From the NCBI RefSeq assembly GCF_003047285.1, contig NZ_PZYX01000006.1, positions 1-64,000 of the forward strand: 64,000 bases of DNA. Direction: 5' to 3'. A program made the translations under genes and the position numbers. This document shows, piece after piece, positions 47,389 through 56,140 of the stretch. This stretch comes from Nocardioides allogilvus (lineage in GTDB: Bacteria > Actinomycetota > Actinomycetes > Propionibacteriales > Nocardioidaceae). Position 1 is the stretch's first letter. Every line of letters begins with the position of its first letter. The notes under the pieces were generated by a model. That model was not told where the DNA came from. It made no database searches and worked only from the letters and a program-made list of their open reading frames with translations.

Positions 47389-49920
47389 CTAGACGAGCAC
47401 GTCCTCCCGCGACGCCGAGCGACGCGGCGGACGCTGCTTGTCGACCAGGGCCGAGCCCTCGACGTCGAGGTGCGGCAGCAGGCGGTCGAGCCACACCGGC
47501 ATCCACCAGATCTTGTCGCCCAGCAGCGACATCACCGCAGGCGTGAGCGTCATCCGGATCAGGAACGCGTCGAGCAGCACGCCGACCGCGAGACCCAGCC
47601 CGATGGGACGGGCCATCGTCATGTGCGAGAAGACGAAGCCGGAGAACACCGCGACCATGATCAGCGCGGCCGCCGCGACGACACGGGCACCGGACGCGAA
47701 CCCGTTGCGCACGGCCTGACCCGCGGTCTGGCCGTGCACGTAGGACTCGCGCATGCCGGAGACCAGGAACATCTGGTAGTCCATCGCCAACCCGAACAGG
47801 ATGCCGATCAGCAGCGTCGGCATGAAGCTGAAGACCGCGCCGGGGTTGTGCACGTCGAAGACGCCACCCAGCCAGCCCCACTGGTAGACCGCGACGATGA
47901 CACCGAAGCTCGCCACCACCGACAGCAGGAAGCCCGCGGTCGCCAGGATCGGCACCAGCACCGACCGGAAGACGATCGTGAGCAGCACCAGCGAGAGCCC
48001 GATCACGAGCGCGATGTAGAGCGGGAGCGCTCCGGCGAGCCGCTCGGAGACCTCGATGTTGGCGACCGCCTGGCCGGTCACGCCGAGGTCGACACCCTCG
48101 CCTGCCAACGACTCCGTCACCGGTCCGCGCAGCGCGTCGACCAGCGCGACGGTCCGCTCGGCCGACGGTCCTTCTTCGGAGACGACCTGGAAGGCGACCG
48201 TGCGCCGGTCCTCGCTGACCCCGATGGGCAGCACGTCGCGCACACCATCCACGGCCGCGATCTCCTCGCCGATGCGTGCCTCGGTGCCCACGAGCTCACC
48301 GGCGGCGATCGGTGCCTCGACCGTCGCGGAGACCAGGATCGGGCCGTTGGCGCCCGTGCCGAACGCGTCCGCGACCCGCTCGTAGGCCTGGAAGGCCGTC
48401 GAGTCGCGGCTCTCCGAGCCGCCGTCGGGCAGGCCGAGCCGCAGCGACAGGGCAGGCACCGCGAGCGCGCCCATGACGATGACGACGGCCACGATCGCTG
48501 CGGGTGCACGGCGGGTCACGACGCCCACCCACTTCTCGGGCCAGCCGTCACGGTGCGGCGCCGTGGACGCCACGGTCTTGCGGGGTACGGCGCGGCGCCC
48601 CGCCAAGGACAGCAGCGCCGGTGTCAGGGTCAGCGCGACCAGGACCGTCACGGTCACGGTCGCCGCGGCGAGCAGGCCCATCTGGATCAGCGTCGGGATG
48701 CCGGACACCAGGAGGGCCGCCAGGGCGATGATCACCGTCGCTCCGGCGACCACCACTGCCGTACCAGCCGTGCCGGTCGCGAGCGCGATGCTGTGCCGGA
48801 TCTCCTCGCGCGTGGTCACGGCTCCGCCGCGGACCACGTCGGCCAGCTGTCGGCGGTGCCGGTTGACGATGAAGAGCGCGTAGTCGATGCCGACCGCGAG
48901 GCCGAGCATGGCTCCCAGCACGGGCGCCATCTGCTGGATGTCGAGCCAGTGCGTGAGCGCCATCGCGCCCATCAGGCTGGCGCCGACGCCGGCGAAGGCG
49001 ATCGCCAGCGGGAGGCCGGCCATCACGAACGATCCCAGCATCACCAGCAGCACGACGGCCGCCACGGCGACGCCGATGATCTCGCCGATGCCGCCGACCT
49101 GGGTGACGAAGACGAGCTCCTGGCCGTAGTCGACCTCCAGCCCTGCGTCCTCGAGCTGCTCTCCCGCCTGCGGGACGAGCGCGAGGTCGTCGGGCGAGAT
49201 CTGCTGCATGCTCTCGTCGAAGCGGACCTGCACCAGCGCCGTGTTGCCGTCCTCGCTGACCATCCGGATCCCGTCGCCGAGCCCCCGCAGGGTGGCGCCG
49301 TCGGTGTACTTGTCCTGGGCCCGGTCGAGCCGGGTGCGAGCCCGGTCGAGCTTGCGCTCACCGTCGGCGAGCATGGCGTCGAGCTCGGCCTGGCCGGAGA
49401 TGCGGTAGGGCAGGGTCGCGTTGTCGGGGTCGGTGCGCTGCAGGCGCGCGATGTCGCGCTCGCCCTCGCCGACCAGCCACCTGAGCCGGGAGAGCTTGCG
49501 GGCGCCCTTCTCGTACTTCTTGCGGCCGTCGATCAGCTTCTGCTCGCCCTCGGCCAGGTCGGCCGAGCTCTGGTCGAGCTGGCGCTGCGTCTCGAAGGGG
49601 TCGACCGTCCCGGTCACGTGCGGCAGCGTGCGCCACTGCGCCATGGTCTCGCTGATCGCCCTGCGCTGGGCCGGGCTGAACCCGTCCTCGCTGTGCAGCA
49701 CGACCGTGCCGGTGCCGCCGGCGACCTCCGGGATCTGCTCGCCGAGCTCGTCGAGCACGGCCGCGAACTCACTGTCGGGCAGCTCGAACTCGTTGGTCAG
49801 CGGCCGCTGGAACGACACCATCGCGGCGGTCACCGCAGCGAGGACCAGCAGCCACGCGATGACGATCGCGATCGGGCGTCGGGCAGCGCCGAGGCCGAGT
49901 CGGTAGAGGAAGGAGGCCAT
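47389..49920 (-). CDS. MMPL/RND family transporter
   Basis: This 843-residue membrane transporter has twelve predicted helices in two halves, each with a large external domain. It starts with the typical ARRPIAIVIAWLLVLAAVTA. The IDYALFIVNRHR and MDYQMFLVSGMRESY segments carry the proton-relay Asp-Tyr pairs of MmpL proteins. A coiled-coil-rich external region lies at about residues 110-190. It probably exports lipids or drugs. It follows a tetR gene after one base and is likely controlled by it. Confidence 0.95.
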   Translation of the reverse strand: MASFLYRLGLGAARRPIAIVIAWLLVLAAVTAAMVSFQRPLTNEFELPDSEFAAVLDELGEQIPEVAGGTGTVVLHSEDGFSPAQRRAISETMAQWRTLPHVTGTVDPFETQRQLDQSSADLAEGEQKLIDGRKKYEKGARKLSRLRWLVGEGERDIARLQRTDPDNATLPYRISGQAELDAMLADGERKLDRARTRLDRAQDKYTDGATLRGLGDGIRMVSEDGNTALVQVRFDESMQQISPDDLALVPQAGEQLEDAGLEVDYGQELVFVTQVGGIGEIIGVAVAAVVLLVMLGSFVMAGLPLAIAFAGVGASLMGAMALTHWLDIQQMAPVLGAMLGLAVGIDYALFIVNRHRRQLADVVRGGAVTTREEIRHSIALATGTAGTAVVVAGATVIIALAALLVSGIPTLIQMGLLAAATVTVTVLVALTLTPALLSLAGRRAVPRKTVASTAPHRDGWPEKWVGVVTRRAPAAIVAVVIVMGALAVPALSLRLGLPDGGSESRDSTAFQAYERVADAFGTGANGPILVSATVEAPIAAGELVGTEARIGEEIAAVDGVRDVLPIGVSEDRRTVAFQVVSEEGPSAERTVALVDALRGPVTESLAGEGVDLGVTGQAVANIEVSERLAGALPLYIALVIGLSLVLLTIVFRSVLVPILATAGFLLSVVASFGVIVAVYQWGWLGGVFDVHNPGAVFSFMPTLLIGILFGLAMDYQMFLVSGMRESYVHGQTAGQAVRNGFASGARVVAAAALIMVAVFSGFVFSHMTMARPIGLGLAVGVLLDAFLIRMTLTPAVMSLLGDKIWWMPVWLDRLLPHLDVEGSALVDKQRPPRRSASREDVLV

Positions 49921-49921
49921 G

Positions 49922-50569
49922 TCAGCTGTCGCTTTCCGAGAGTGCGGCTTCGTCGAAACCGCTGAAGAGGAGGTCGAAGGCCCGCCGGATCACGTCGTGG
50001 TGGCGGCGGGTGAGTGACGCGTCGTTGGGGTCGGCCGAAGGGGTCTCGGCCACGATCAGGCGCGTCATCCGGGTGAGGATCGCGCCTGCGGCCGCGGCCA
50101 GCGCGGCGACGTAGACCGGGTCGGCGTCCGCGCCGAGCCGTTGTCGCAGCCCGACCTCGAACGCGTCGATCTGGGAGTCGGAGAACTCGCGGAGGAACCG
50201 GCGGGTCGCCGGCGACGACTCCGCTGCCCGTTCGAGCACGAAGGCCTGGGCGAAGACCGGGTCGTCGAGCAGGCCGGCCAGCACCGCGACGACGGACTCA
50301 CGCAGCGGCTCCGCGGCAGGTCGGGCGAGGAACGCCGCCACGGTGTCCTGGGTGACCTGCTCGATCGAGGCGGTGAGGACGTCCTCGACCCGGGCGAAGT
50401 AGTTGAACAGCGTCCGGCGCGAGACGCCTGCCTCCGCCGCGATCCGATCAGCCGTCAGGGCGTCGATGCCCTCGGTGGCGACGATCGCGACGGCCGCCTG
50501 GCTCAGGGCCTGACGGGTGCGCTCCTTCTTCATGGCGCGCAGTCCGCAGGAGGCGAGGTCGATGGTCAT
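49922..50569 (-). CDS. TetR family transcriptional regulator
   Basis: This 215-residue repressor has the N-terminal helix-turn-helix LTADRIAAEAGVSRRTLFNYF (about residues 40-60) and a C-terminal ligand domain. The ATG at 50569 was chosen; the frame upstream is not protein-like. It lies directly upstream of the MMPL gene in one operon, the common self-regulated efflux arrangement. Confidence 0.93.
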   Translation of the reverse strand: MTIDLASCGLRAMKKERTRQALSQAAVAIVATEGIDALTADRIAAEAGVSRRTLFNYFARVEDVLTASIEQVTQDTVAAFLARPAAEPLRESVVAVLAGLLDDPVFAQAFVLERAAESSPATRRFLREFSDSQIDAFEVGLRQRLGADADPVYVAALAAAAGAILTRMTRLIVAETPSADPNDASLTRRHHDVIRRAFDLLFSGFDEAALSESDS

Positions 50570-50590
50570 ACCTGCACTGTAAGGCAACTT

Positions 50591-50604
50591 TGCACCACCG
50601 TGCA
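50591..50604. promoter_or_regulatory. Candidate TetR operator
   Basis: TGCAC-CACC-GTGCA is a perfect 5+5 inverted repeat 22 bases upstream of the tetR start, next to a possible -10 element (TTACAGT, read leftward). This is where an autorepressor would bind. The assignment is positional. Confidence 0.4.
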
Positions 50605-50627
50605 CCTCCGAGGCGGAGTGGTCCTCC

Positions 50628-50975
50628 TCACTCCTCCGCGGGTGCGAGGTCGGCCACTGCGTCACGCCAGTCGGCCGCGAGCCGCTCGAGGTCCGCGCGG
50701 TGCTCCTCGATCCGGCAGCCACCACCACTCGGCTTGACGAGGATGCCCTCCTCGAGCCAGTGCGGACGAGCGCGCTCGAGCAGGTCGGGCGCGAATCCCC
50801 CACTGGCGTTGGTCACCCGCCACCACGTCACGCCGTCGCCGTACCGGCTCATGACGGCTCCGACCTGCCGTGGGCCGATGCCGACGATCCGGCCGAGATC
50901 GCCGTACGCCGCCACCCGACCCGGCGGGATCAGGTCCACCGCCCTCAGGACCAGCTCGACGAGCCGCTCGTCCAC
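50628..50975 (-). CDS. Alkyltransferase-like protein (MGMT family)
   Basis: This 115-residue protein has the fold of the C-terminal domain of O6-alkylguanine-DNA alkyltransferase (VELVLRAVDLIPPGRVAAYG, VGAVMSRYG). The acceptor-cysteine motif PCHR is replaced by TWWRV at residues 50-54. Such ATL proteins bind alkylated guanine without removing it and hand it to nucleotide excision repair. The arginine finger region is retained. Confidence 0.9.
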   Translation of the reverse strand: MDERLVELVLRAVDLIPPGRVAAYGDLGRIVGIGPRQVGAVMSRYGDGVTWWRVTNASGGFAPDLLERARPHWLEEGILVKPSGGGCRIEEHRADLERLAADWRDAVADLAPAEE

Positions 50976-50984
50976 GCGGGGCCC

Positions 50985-51500
50985 TCAGTTGGAGACGCGC
51001 GGCCCGCGCAGGCCGGACCGCTGCACGACGCGCTGGATGGCGAGGTCACGGTCGTCGGGGCGGCCCACGAACCGGATGTCGCGCAGCCCCTGCTCCTGCG
51101 CGGCGGACTCGAAGACGAAGTGCCCGAAGCCGAGCAGTCGACCGTGCAGCGGCTTCTTCACCGTGATGTCGAGGATCCGCGACAACGGCATGGTGGCGAG
51201 CTGCTGCGAGAGCACGCCGTGCACGCGGAAGACCCGCATGTTGGTGATCACGAAGCGGTCCATGTGCTCGCTCAGAGCACGCCAGGTCGCGTGCGCGAGG
51301 ATCGCGAGCGCCAGCGCGAAGGGCAGCCACGCCAGGTCGAGGTCGACGAACGGGACCGAGACCACGAGCGCGAGCGCCACGACGGCCTCCGCGATCGGCT
51401 GGAGGTAGACGATGCCGTGGTGGCGGACCTCGTCGACGATCACCTCGCCCTCCTCACGGAGGAGGTGCCGGCGGATGTTGGGGTCGAAGATGCCCCTCAC
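50985..51500 (-). CDS. PH-domain membrane protein (DUF304/bPH2-like)
   Basis: This 171-residue protein has two hydrophobic helices at about residues 32-75 followed by a bacterial pleckstrin-homology-like domain (DRFVITNMRVFRVHGVLSQQ, then ATMPLSRILDITVKKP). The N-terminal EGEVIVDEVRHH is typical of the group. The function is unknown, probably membrane-associated. It is the second of three leftward genes after meaB. Confidence 0.85.
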   Translation of the reverse strand: MRGIFDPNIRRHLLREEGEVIVDEVRHHGIVYLQPIAEAVVALALVVSVPFVDLDLAWLPFALALAILAHATWRALSEHMDRFVITNMRVFRVHGVLSQQLATMPLSRILDITVKKPLHGRLLGFGHFVFESAAQEQGLRDIRFVGRPDDRDLAIQRVVQRSGLRGPRVSN

Positions 51501-51529
51501 GTCAGCAGCCCATGTCCCGAGTCACGACC

Positions 51530-51700
51530 TCACGACAGGGCGCCGACGAAGTCGATGATCGCCGTGAAGAGCTGCTGGGTGAGGACCCACGCCTGGTCCG
51601 CCCCGGACTTGGCAGCCTCGGCCAGCCCATTGGGGTCGGTGAACATCCAGAAGCCGAGGAAGACCACGACCAGCACGATGGCGAGCTTCTTGACGTTCAT
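51530..51700 (-). CDS. Small membrane or exported protein, 56 aa
   Basis: This 56-residue protein begins MNVKKLAIVLVVVFLGFWMF and continues TDPNGLAEAAKSGADQAW, a pattern I recall as a small conserved actinobacterial family of unknown function. One N-terminal hydrophobic helix is followed by an amphipathic tail. A GAGGAG site seven bases upstream supports the start. Confidence 0.75.
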   Translation of the reverse strand: MNVKKLAIVLVVVFLGFWMFTDPNGLAEAAKSGADQAWVLTQQLFTAIIDFVGALS

Positions 51701-51782
51701 CGGGTACTCCTCGAGAAGCAGTGCACAGGACGGCCCCATGTCTACCAGCACCCGGTCCCCGGATCGCGCAGGCGCGCCCGCG

Positions 51783-52784
51783 CTAGGACTCGAAGGCGGC
51801 GAGCAGCGTGTCGGCGGCGGCGTAGGGGTCCGACTCCCCCGCGCCGACCGCCGCAGCGAGCTCGTCGAGCTCGGAGCGCCCGTGCACGTCACCCCAGCGG
51901 GCTCGCAACGCGGTCACCGCGATCGCCTCGATCTCGTCGCGTGCGCGGCGCGTACGGCGACGGGCGAGCTCGCCACTGTCCGCGAGCCAGGCGAAGTGCC
52001 GGTCGATCTCGGCGGCCACCTCGTCGAGGCCCTCGCCCTTGGCGGCGACCGTCTTGACGATCGGCGGCTTCCAGGCTCCCTCGCGGCGTTCGGCGAGCGC
52101 GAGCATGGAGCGCAGGTCGCGACGCACCTGGTCGGCGCCGTCGCGGTCGGCCTTGTTGACGACGTAGAGGTCGCCGATCTCGAGGATCCCGGCCTTCGCG
52201 GCCTGGATGCCGTCGCCCATGCCCGGAGCCAGCAGCACGAGCGTGGTGTCCGCGAGGCCGGCGATCTCGACCTCGCTCTGGCCGACGCCGACGGTCTCGA
52301 CCAGGATCACGTCGCAGCCCGCTGCATCCAGCACACGCAGCGCCTGCGGGGTCGTCCAGGCGAGCCCGCCGAGGTGGCCGCGCGAGGCCATCGAGCGGAT
52401 GAAGACGTCACTGTCGAGCGCGTGCTCCTGCATGCGCACGCGGTCGCCGAGCAGGGCGCCGCCGGAGAACGGCGACGACGGGTCGACGGCGAGCACGCCG
52501 ACGCGCTTGCCGGCCTTGCGCAGCTCCGTGACGAGCGCGTTGGTGGAGGTGGACTTGCCCACCCCGGGCGAGCCGGTGATGCCGACGACCTGGGCCTGCC
52601 CGGCATGCGGCGCCAGCGACGCCATCACCTCGCGCAGCAGCGGCGACTCGTCCTCGACGAGCGAGATCAGCCGGGCCACGGCACGGGCGTCACCGGCGCG
52701 TGCGCGGGAGACGAGATCGGGGACCGACACCGCTGCGCGGCGTCGGCCCCCTCCCGTGGAGCTCGTGGTGGAGCGTGCGCTCAC
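51783..52784 (-). CDS. meaB: Methylmalonyl-CoA mutase-associated GTPase MeaB
   Basis: This 333-residue G3E-family P-loop GTPase protects methylmalonyl-CoA mutase (or ethylmalonyl-CoA mutase) and gates its B12 cofactor. The Walker A is GSPGVGKST at residues 71-79, with LAVDPSSPFSGGALLGDRVR, ETVGVGQSE and VVNKAD for base recognition. It follows the thiolase gene after 12 bases. No mutase gene is in the window. Confidence 0.95.
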   Translation of the reverse strand: MSARSTTSSTGGGRRRAAVSVPDLVSRARAGDARAVARLISLVEDESPLLREVMASLAPHAGQAQVVGITGSPGVGKSTSTNALVTELRKAGKRVGVLAVDPSSPFSGGALLGDRVRMQEHALDSDVFIRSMASRGHLGGLAWTTPQALRVLDAAGCDVILVETVGVGQSEVEIAGLADTTLVLLAPGMGDGIQAAKAGILEIGDLYVVNKADRDGADQVRRDLRSMLALAERREGAWKPPIVKTVAAKGEGLDEVAAEIDRHFAWLADSGELARRRTRRARDEIEAIAVTALRARWGDVHGRSELDELAAAVGAGESDPYAAADTLLAAFES

Positions 52785-52796
52785 CTCGGGGACGGA

Positions 52797-53981
52797 TCAG
52801 GCCTGCGGGACCCGGATGATCAGGGCGTCGCCCTGACCGCCGCCACCGCACAGGGCGGCCGCACCGACGCCGCCGCCACGACGCTTGAGCTCGTGGGCCA
52901 GGTGCAGCACGATGCGGGCGCCGGACATGCCGACCGGGTGGCCGAGCGCGATCGCGCCGCCGTTGACGTTGATCTTGTCGTCGGAGACGCCGAGCTGGCG
53001 ACCCGACTCGATGCCGACGGCCGCGAACGCCTCGTTGAGCTCGAAGAGGTCGATGTCGGAGACGGCGATGCCCTCCTTCTCGGCGGCCTTCGCGATCGCG
53101 TTGGCCGGCTGGAGCTGGAGCGTGGAGTCGGGGCCGGCGACCTGGCCGGAGGCGCCGATCTCGGCGAGCCAGGTGAGCCCGAGCTCCTCGGCCTTGGCCT
53201 TGCTCATCACGACGACGGCGCAGGCACCGTCGGAGATCTGCGAGGCGGAGCCGGCGGTGATGGTGCCGTCCTTCGAGACCGGGCGGAGACCGGCGAGCGA
53301 CTCGACGGTGGTGTCGCCACGCACGCCCTCGTCCTGGCTGACCGTGATGTCGCCCTTGCGGGACTTGATGGTCACGGGGACGATCTCGTCGTCGAACAGG
53401 CCGTTCTTCTGCGCGAGCGCGGCACGCTGGTGCGACTGGGCGGAGAAGGCGTCCTGCTCCTCGCGCGTGAGCTTGGCGCCGGCGACGTTGTGGCTGTCGG
53501 TGAGGTTGATCATCGCCTGGTCGGTGAACTGGTCGTAGAGCGCGTCGTAGGCCATGGAGTCGACCAGCTTGGTGTCGCCGTACTTGAAGCCGTCACGGCT
53601 CTTCGGCAGCAGGTGCGGGGCCAGGGTCATCGACTCCATGCCGCCGGCGACGACGATGTCGTGCTCGCCGGCGCGGATCATCTGGTCCGCCAGCGCGATG
53701 GCGTTGATGCCCGACAGGCACACCTTGTTAATGGTGATGGCAGGCACGTTCATCGGGACGCCGCCCTTGACCGCGGCCTGGCGGGCGGCGATCTGGCCGG
53801 CACCGGCCTGGATGACCTGGCCCATGATGACGTAGTCGACCTGGTCGCCCGTGACGCCGGCCTTCTCCAGGGCGCCGGCGATGGCGACGCCGCCGAGGTC
53901 GGCAGCGGACTGGTCCTTGAGACCGCCCAGGAGGCGGCCGATCGGGGTGCGGGCGCCCGCGACGATGACAGATGTGGACAT
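52797..53981 (-). CDS. Acetyl-CoA C-acetyltransferase (thiolase)
   Basis: This 394-residue thiolase condenses two acetyl-CoA to acetoacetyl-CoA or runs in reverse. The nucleophile is C88 (INKVCLSG), with the histidine in [10 protein letters not shown] and the second cysteine in [12 protein letters not shown]. The biosynthetic-type length and its position beside meaB, mce and ccr suggest it supplies the ethylmalonyl-CoA pathway. A CCAGGAG-type site supports the ATG at 53981. Confidence 0.95.
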   Translation of the reverse strand: MSTSVIVAGARTPIGRLLGGLKDQSAADLGGVAIAGALEKAGVTGDQVDYVIMGQVIQAGAGQIAARQAAVKGGVPMNVPAITINKVCLSGINAIALADQMIRAGEHDIVVAGGMESMTLAPHLLPKSRDGFKYGDTKLVDSMAYDALYDQFTDQAMINLTDSHNVAGAKLTREEQDAFSAQSHQRAALAQKNGLFDDEIVPVTIKSRKGDITVSQDEGVRGDTTVESLAGLRPVSKDGTITAGSASQISDGACAVVVMSKAKAEELGLTWLAEIGASGQVAGPDSTLQLQPANAIAKAAEKEGIAVSDIDLFELNEAFAAVGIESGRQLGVSDDKINVNGGAIALGHPVGMSGARIVLHLAHELKRRGGGVGAAALCGGGGQGDALIIRVPQA

Positions 53982-54094
53982 GAGTGCTGCCTCCAGGAGA
54001 ATCAGGGTTGACGTCTGCTCCTGACGATACCGCCGGTGTCTCACTGTGCGCCCGGAGAGGTGATTGACGAGACACGCTGATGGACGATGTCCCC

Positions 54095-54541
54095 ATGACA
54101 GCCTCCGTCGAGATCCCCCAGCACCTGTTCACGGCCATCGACCACGTGGGGATCGCCGTCCCCGACCTGGACGAGGCCATCGCCTACTACCGCGACACGT
54201 TCGGGCTCCACGTCGCGCACGAGGAGACCAACGAGGAGCAGGGGGTGCGCGAGGCGATGCTCGCCGTCGGCGACTCGGGCTCGCACATCCAGCTCCTGGC
54301 CCCGCTCAACGCGGAGTCGACGATCGCCAAGTTCATCGACCGCTCCGGCCCGGGCATGCAGCAGCTGGCCTACCGCGTCACCGATGTGGAGGCGGTCTCG
54401 ACGATCCTGCGCGAGCGCGGCGTGCGACTGTTGTACGACGCACCCAAGCGCGGCACGTCCGACAGCCGCATCAACTTCATCCACCCGAAGGACGCCGGCG
54501 GAGTGCTCGTCGAGCTGGTGCAGCCGGCCGCAGCACACTGA
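54095..54541 (+). CDS. mce: Methylmalonyl-CoA epimerase
   Basis: This 148-residue glyoxalase-fold enzyme racemises (2S)/(2R)-methylmalonyl-CoA, and the same protein handles ethylmalonyl-CoA. Metal ligands fall in [21 protein letters not shown] and the VLVELVQP glutamate. An in-frame ATG at 54080 would add five residues; homologous proteins typically start near 54095. It is divergent from the thiolase-meaB operon and precedes ccr. Confidence 0.94.
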   Translation: MTASVEIPQHLFTAIDHVGIAVPDLDEAIAYYRDTFGLHVAHEETNEEQGVREAMLAVGDSGSHIQLLAPLNAESTIAKFIDRSGPGMQQLAYRVTDVEAVSTILRERGVRLLYDAPKRGTSDSRINFIHPKDAGGVLVELVQPAAAH

Positions 54542-54588
54542 CCTACGACGGGCCGGTTGGGAAGTACGTCACAACCCGCCCCACACCC

Positions 54589-54605
54589 GGTTACTCACGG
54601 GTACC
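54589..54605. promoter_or_regulatory. Candidate operator upstream of ccr
   Basis: GGTTAC-N5-GGTACC is an imperfect inverted repeat 45 bases before the ccr start. Its left half is identical to that of the palindrome before etfBA. A common regulator of acyl-CoA metabolism could link the two. This is an inference from two sites. Confidence 0.35.
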
Positions 54606-54649
54606 TTGACCCTCGATCTTGGCCACAACTGCCTCACCAGGAGACATAC

Positions 54650-55990
54650 GTGCAGAACATCCTCGACGCCATCCAGAGTGGCAACGCGACGTCCGACGAC
54701 TTCGCGAACCTCGAGCTCCCCGACCACTACCGCGCCGCCTTCGTGAAGAAGGAGGACGTGGACATGTTCGAGGGCATGACCACCAAGGAGAAGGACCCGC
54801 GCAAGTCGCTGCACATCGGTGACGTCGCGCTGCCCGAGCTCGGCCCGGGCGAGGCCTACGTCGCGGTGATGGCCTCCGCCATCAACTACAACACCGTGTG
54901 GACCTCGATCTTCGAGCCCGTCTCCACCTTCGGCTTCCTCGAGCGCTACGGCCGCCTCTCCGAGCTGACCAAGCGCCACGACCTCGACCACCACATCGTG
55001 GGCTCGGACCTGGCCGGCGTCGTGCTCAAGACCGGCCTGGGCGTCAACTCCTGGAAGCCCGGCGACGAGGTCGTCGCGCACTGCCTGTCCGTCGAGCTCG
55101 AGGGCCCCGACGGCCACAACGACACGATGCTCGACCCCGAGCAGCGCATCTGGGGCTTCGAGACCAACTTCGGTGGCCTCGCGCACATCGCCCTGGTCAA
55201 GTCCAACCAGCTGATGCCCAAGCCCGCGCACCTCACCTGGGAGGAGGCCGCCGCTCCCGGCCTGGTCAACTCCACGGCGTACCGCCAGCTCGTCTCCAAG
55301 AACGGCGGCGACATGAAGCAGGGCGACAACGTCCTGATCTGGGGCGCGTCCGGCGGCCTCGGCGGCTTCGCGACGCAGTACGCCCTCAACGGTGGCGCCA
55401 ACCCGATCTGTGTCGTGTCCAACGAGGAGAAGGCCGCCATCGCCCGCAGCATGGGCGCGGAGCTGATCATCAACCGCTCCGAAGAGGGCTACAAGTTCTG
55501 GAACGACGAGAACACCAAGCAGGACCCCAAGGAGTGGAAGCGCTTCGGCGCCAAGATCCGCGAGCTCACCGGCGGCGAGGACATCGACATCGTCTTCGAG
55601 CACCCGGGCCGCGAGACCTTCGGCGCCTCGGTGTTCGTCACCCGCAAGGGCGGCGTCATCACCACCTGCGCGTCGACCTCGGGCTACATGCACGAGTACG
55701 ACAACCGCTACCTGTGGATGAACCTCAAGCGCATCATCTCCTCGCACTTCGCCAACTACCGCGAGTCGTGGGAGGCCAACCGCCTCATCGCGCAGGGCAA
55801 GATCCACCCGACCCTGTCGAAGACCTACTCGCTCGACGAGGTCGGCCAGGCCTCGCTCGACGTCCACAAGAACGCCCACCAGGGCAAGGTCGGCGTGCTC
55901 TGCCTCGCGCCCGAGGAGGGCCTCGGCGTGCGCAACCCGGAGATGCGGGCCAAGCACATCGACGCGATCAACCGCTTCCGCGGGGTCTGA
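54650..55990 (+). CDS. ccr: Crotonyl-CoA carboxylase/reductase
   Basis: This 446-residue medium-chain dehydrogenase reductively carboxylates crotonyl-CoA to ethylmalonyl-CoA with NADPH and CO2, the key step of the ethylmalonyl-CoA pathway of acetate assimilation. The CO2-binding residues known from actinobacterial Ccr are present: N81 (INYNTVW), F170-E171 (WGFETNFGG) and the histidine at about 366 (SSHFANYR). The NADPH loop is WGASGGLGG. The GTG start follows a clear AGGAG site with seven-base spacing. A hairpin terminator follows. Confidence 0.96.
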   Translation: MQNILDAIQSGNATSDDFANLELPDHYRAAFVKKEDVDMFEGMTTKEKDPRKSLHIGDVALPELGPGEAYVAVMASAINYNTVWTSIFEPVSTFGFLERYGRLSELTKRHDLDHHIVGSDLAGVVLKTGLGVNSWKPGDEVVAHCLSVELEGPDGHNDTMLDPEQRIWGFETNFGGLAHIALVKSNQLMPKPAHLTWEEAAAPGLVNSTAYRQLVSKNGGDMKQGDNVLIWGASGGLGGFATQYALNGGANPICVVSNEEKAAIARSMGAELIINRSEEGYKFWNDENTKQDPKEWKRFGAKIRELTGGEDIDIVFEHPGRETFGASVFVTRKGGVITTCASTSGYMHEYDNRYLWMNLKRIISSHFANYRESWEANRLIAQGKIHPTLSKTYSLDEVGQASLDVHKNAHQGKVGVLCLAPEEGLGVRNPEMRAKHIDAINRFRGV

Positions 55991-56012
55991 TCCAGTCCGG
56001 ACACACAGCATT

Positions 56013-56051
56013 CACACCCCGGCACGCGATTCGTCCGCGAGCCGGGGTGTG
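56013..56051 (+). terminator. Terminator after ccr
   Basis: CACACCCCGGC and GCCGGGGTGTG form an 11-base perfect stem around a 17-base loop, 22 bases after the ccr stop, followed by TTTG. It ends the mce-ccr unit. Confidence 0.75.
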
Positions 56052-56140
56052 TTTGTCCGCGCTGGTCAGACAGACTGGTGCGAAGGCCATCGGCCACGAC
56101 ACAAGCACGACACAGAGACGTAGAGAGTGGGTGCTCCACC

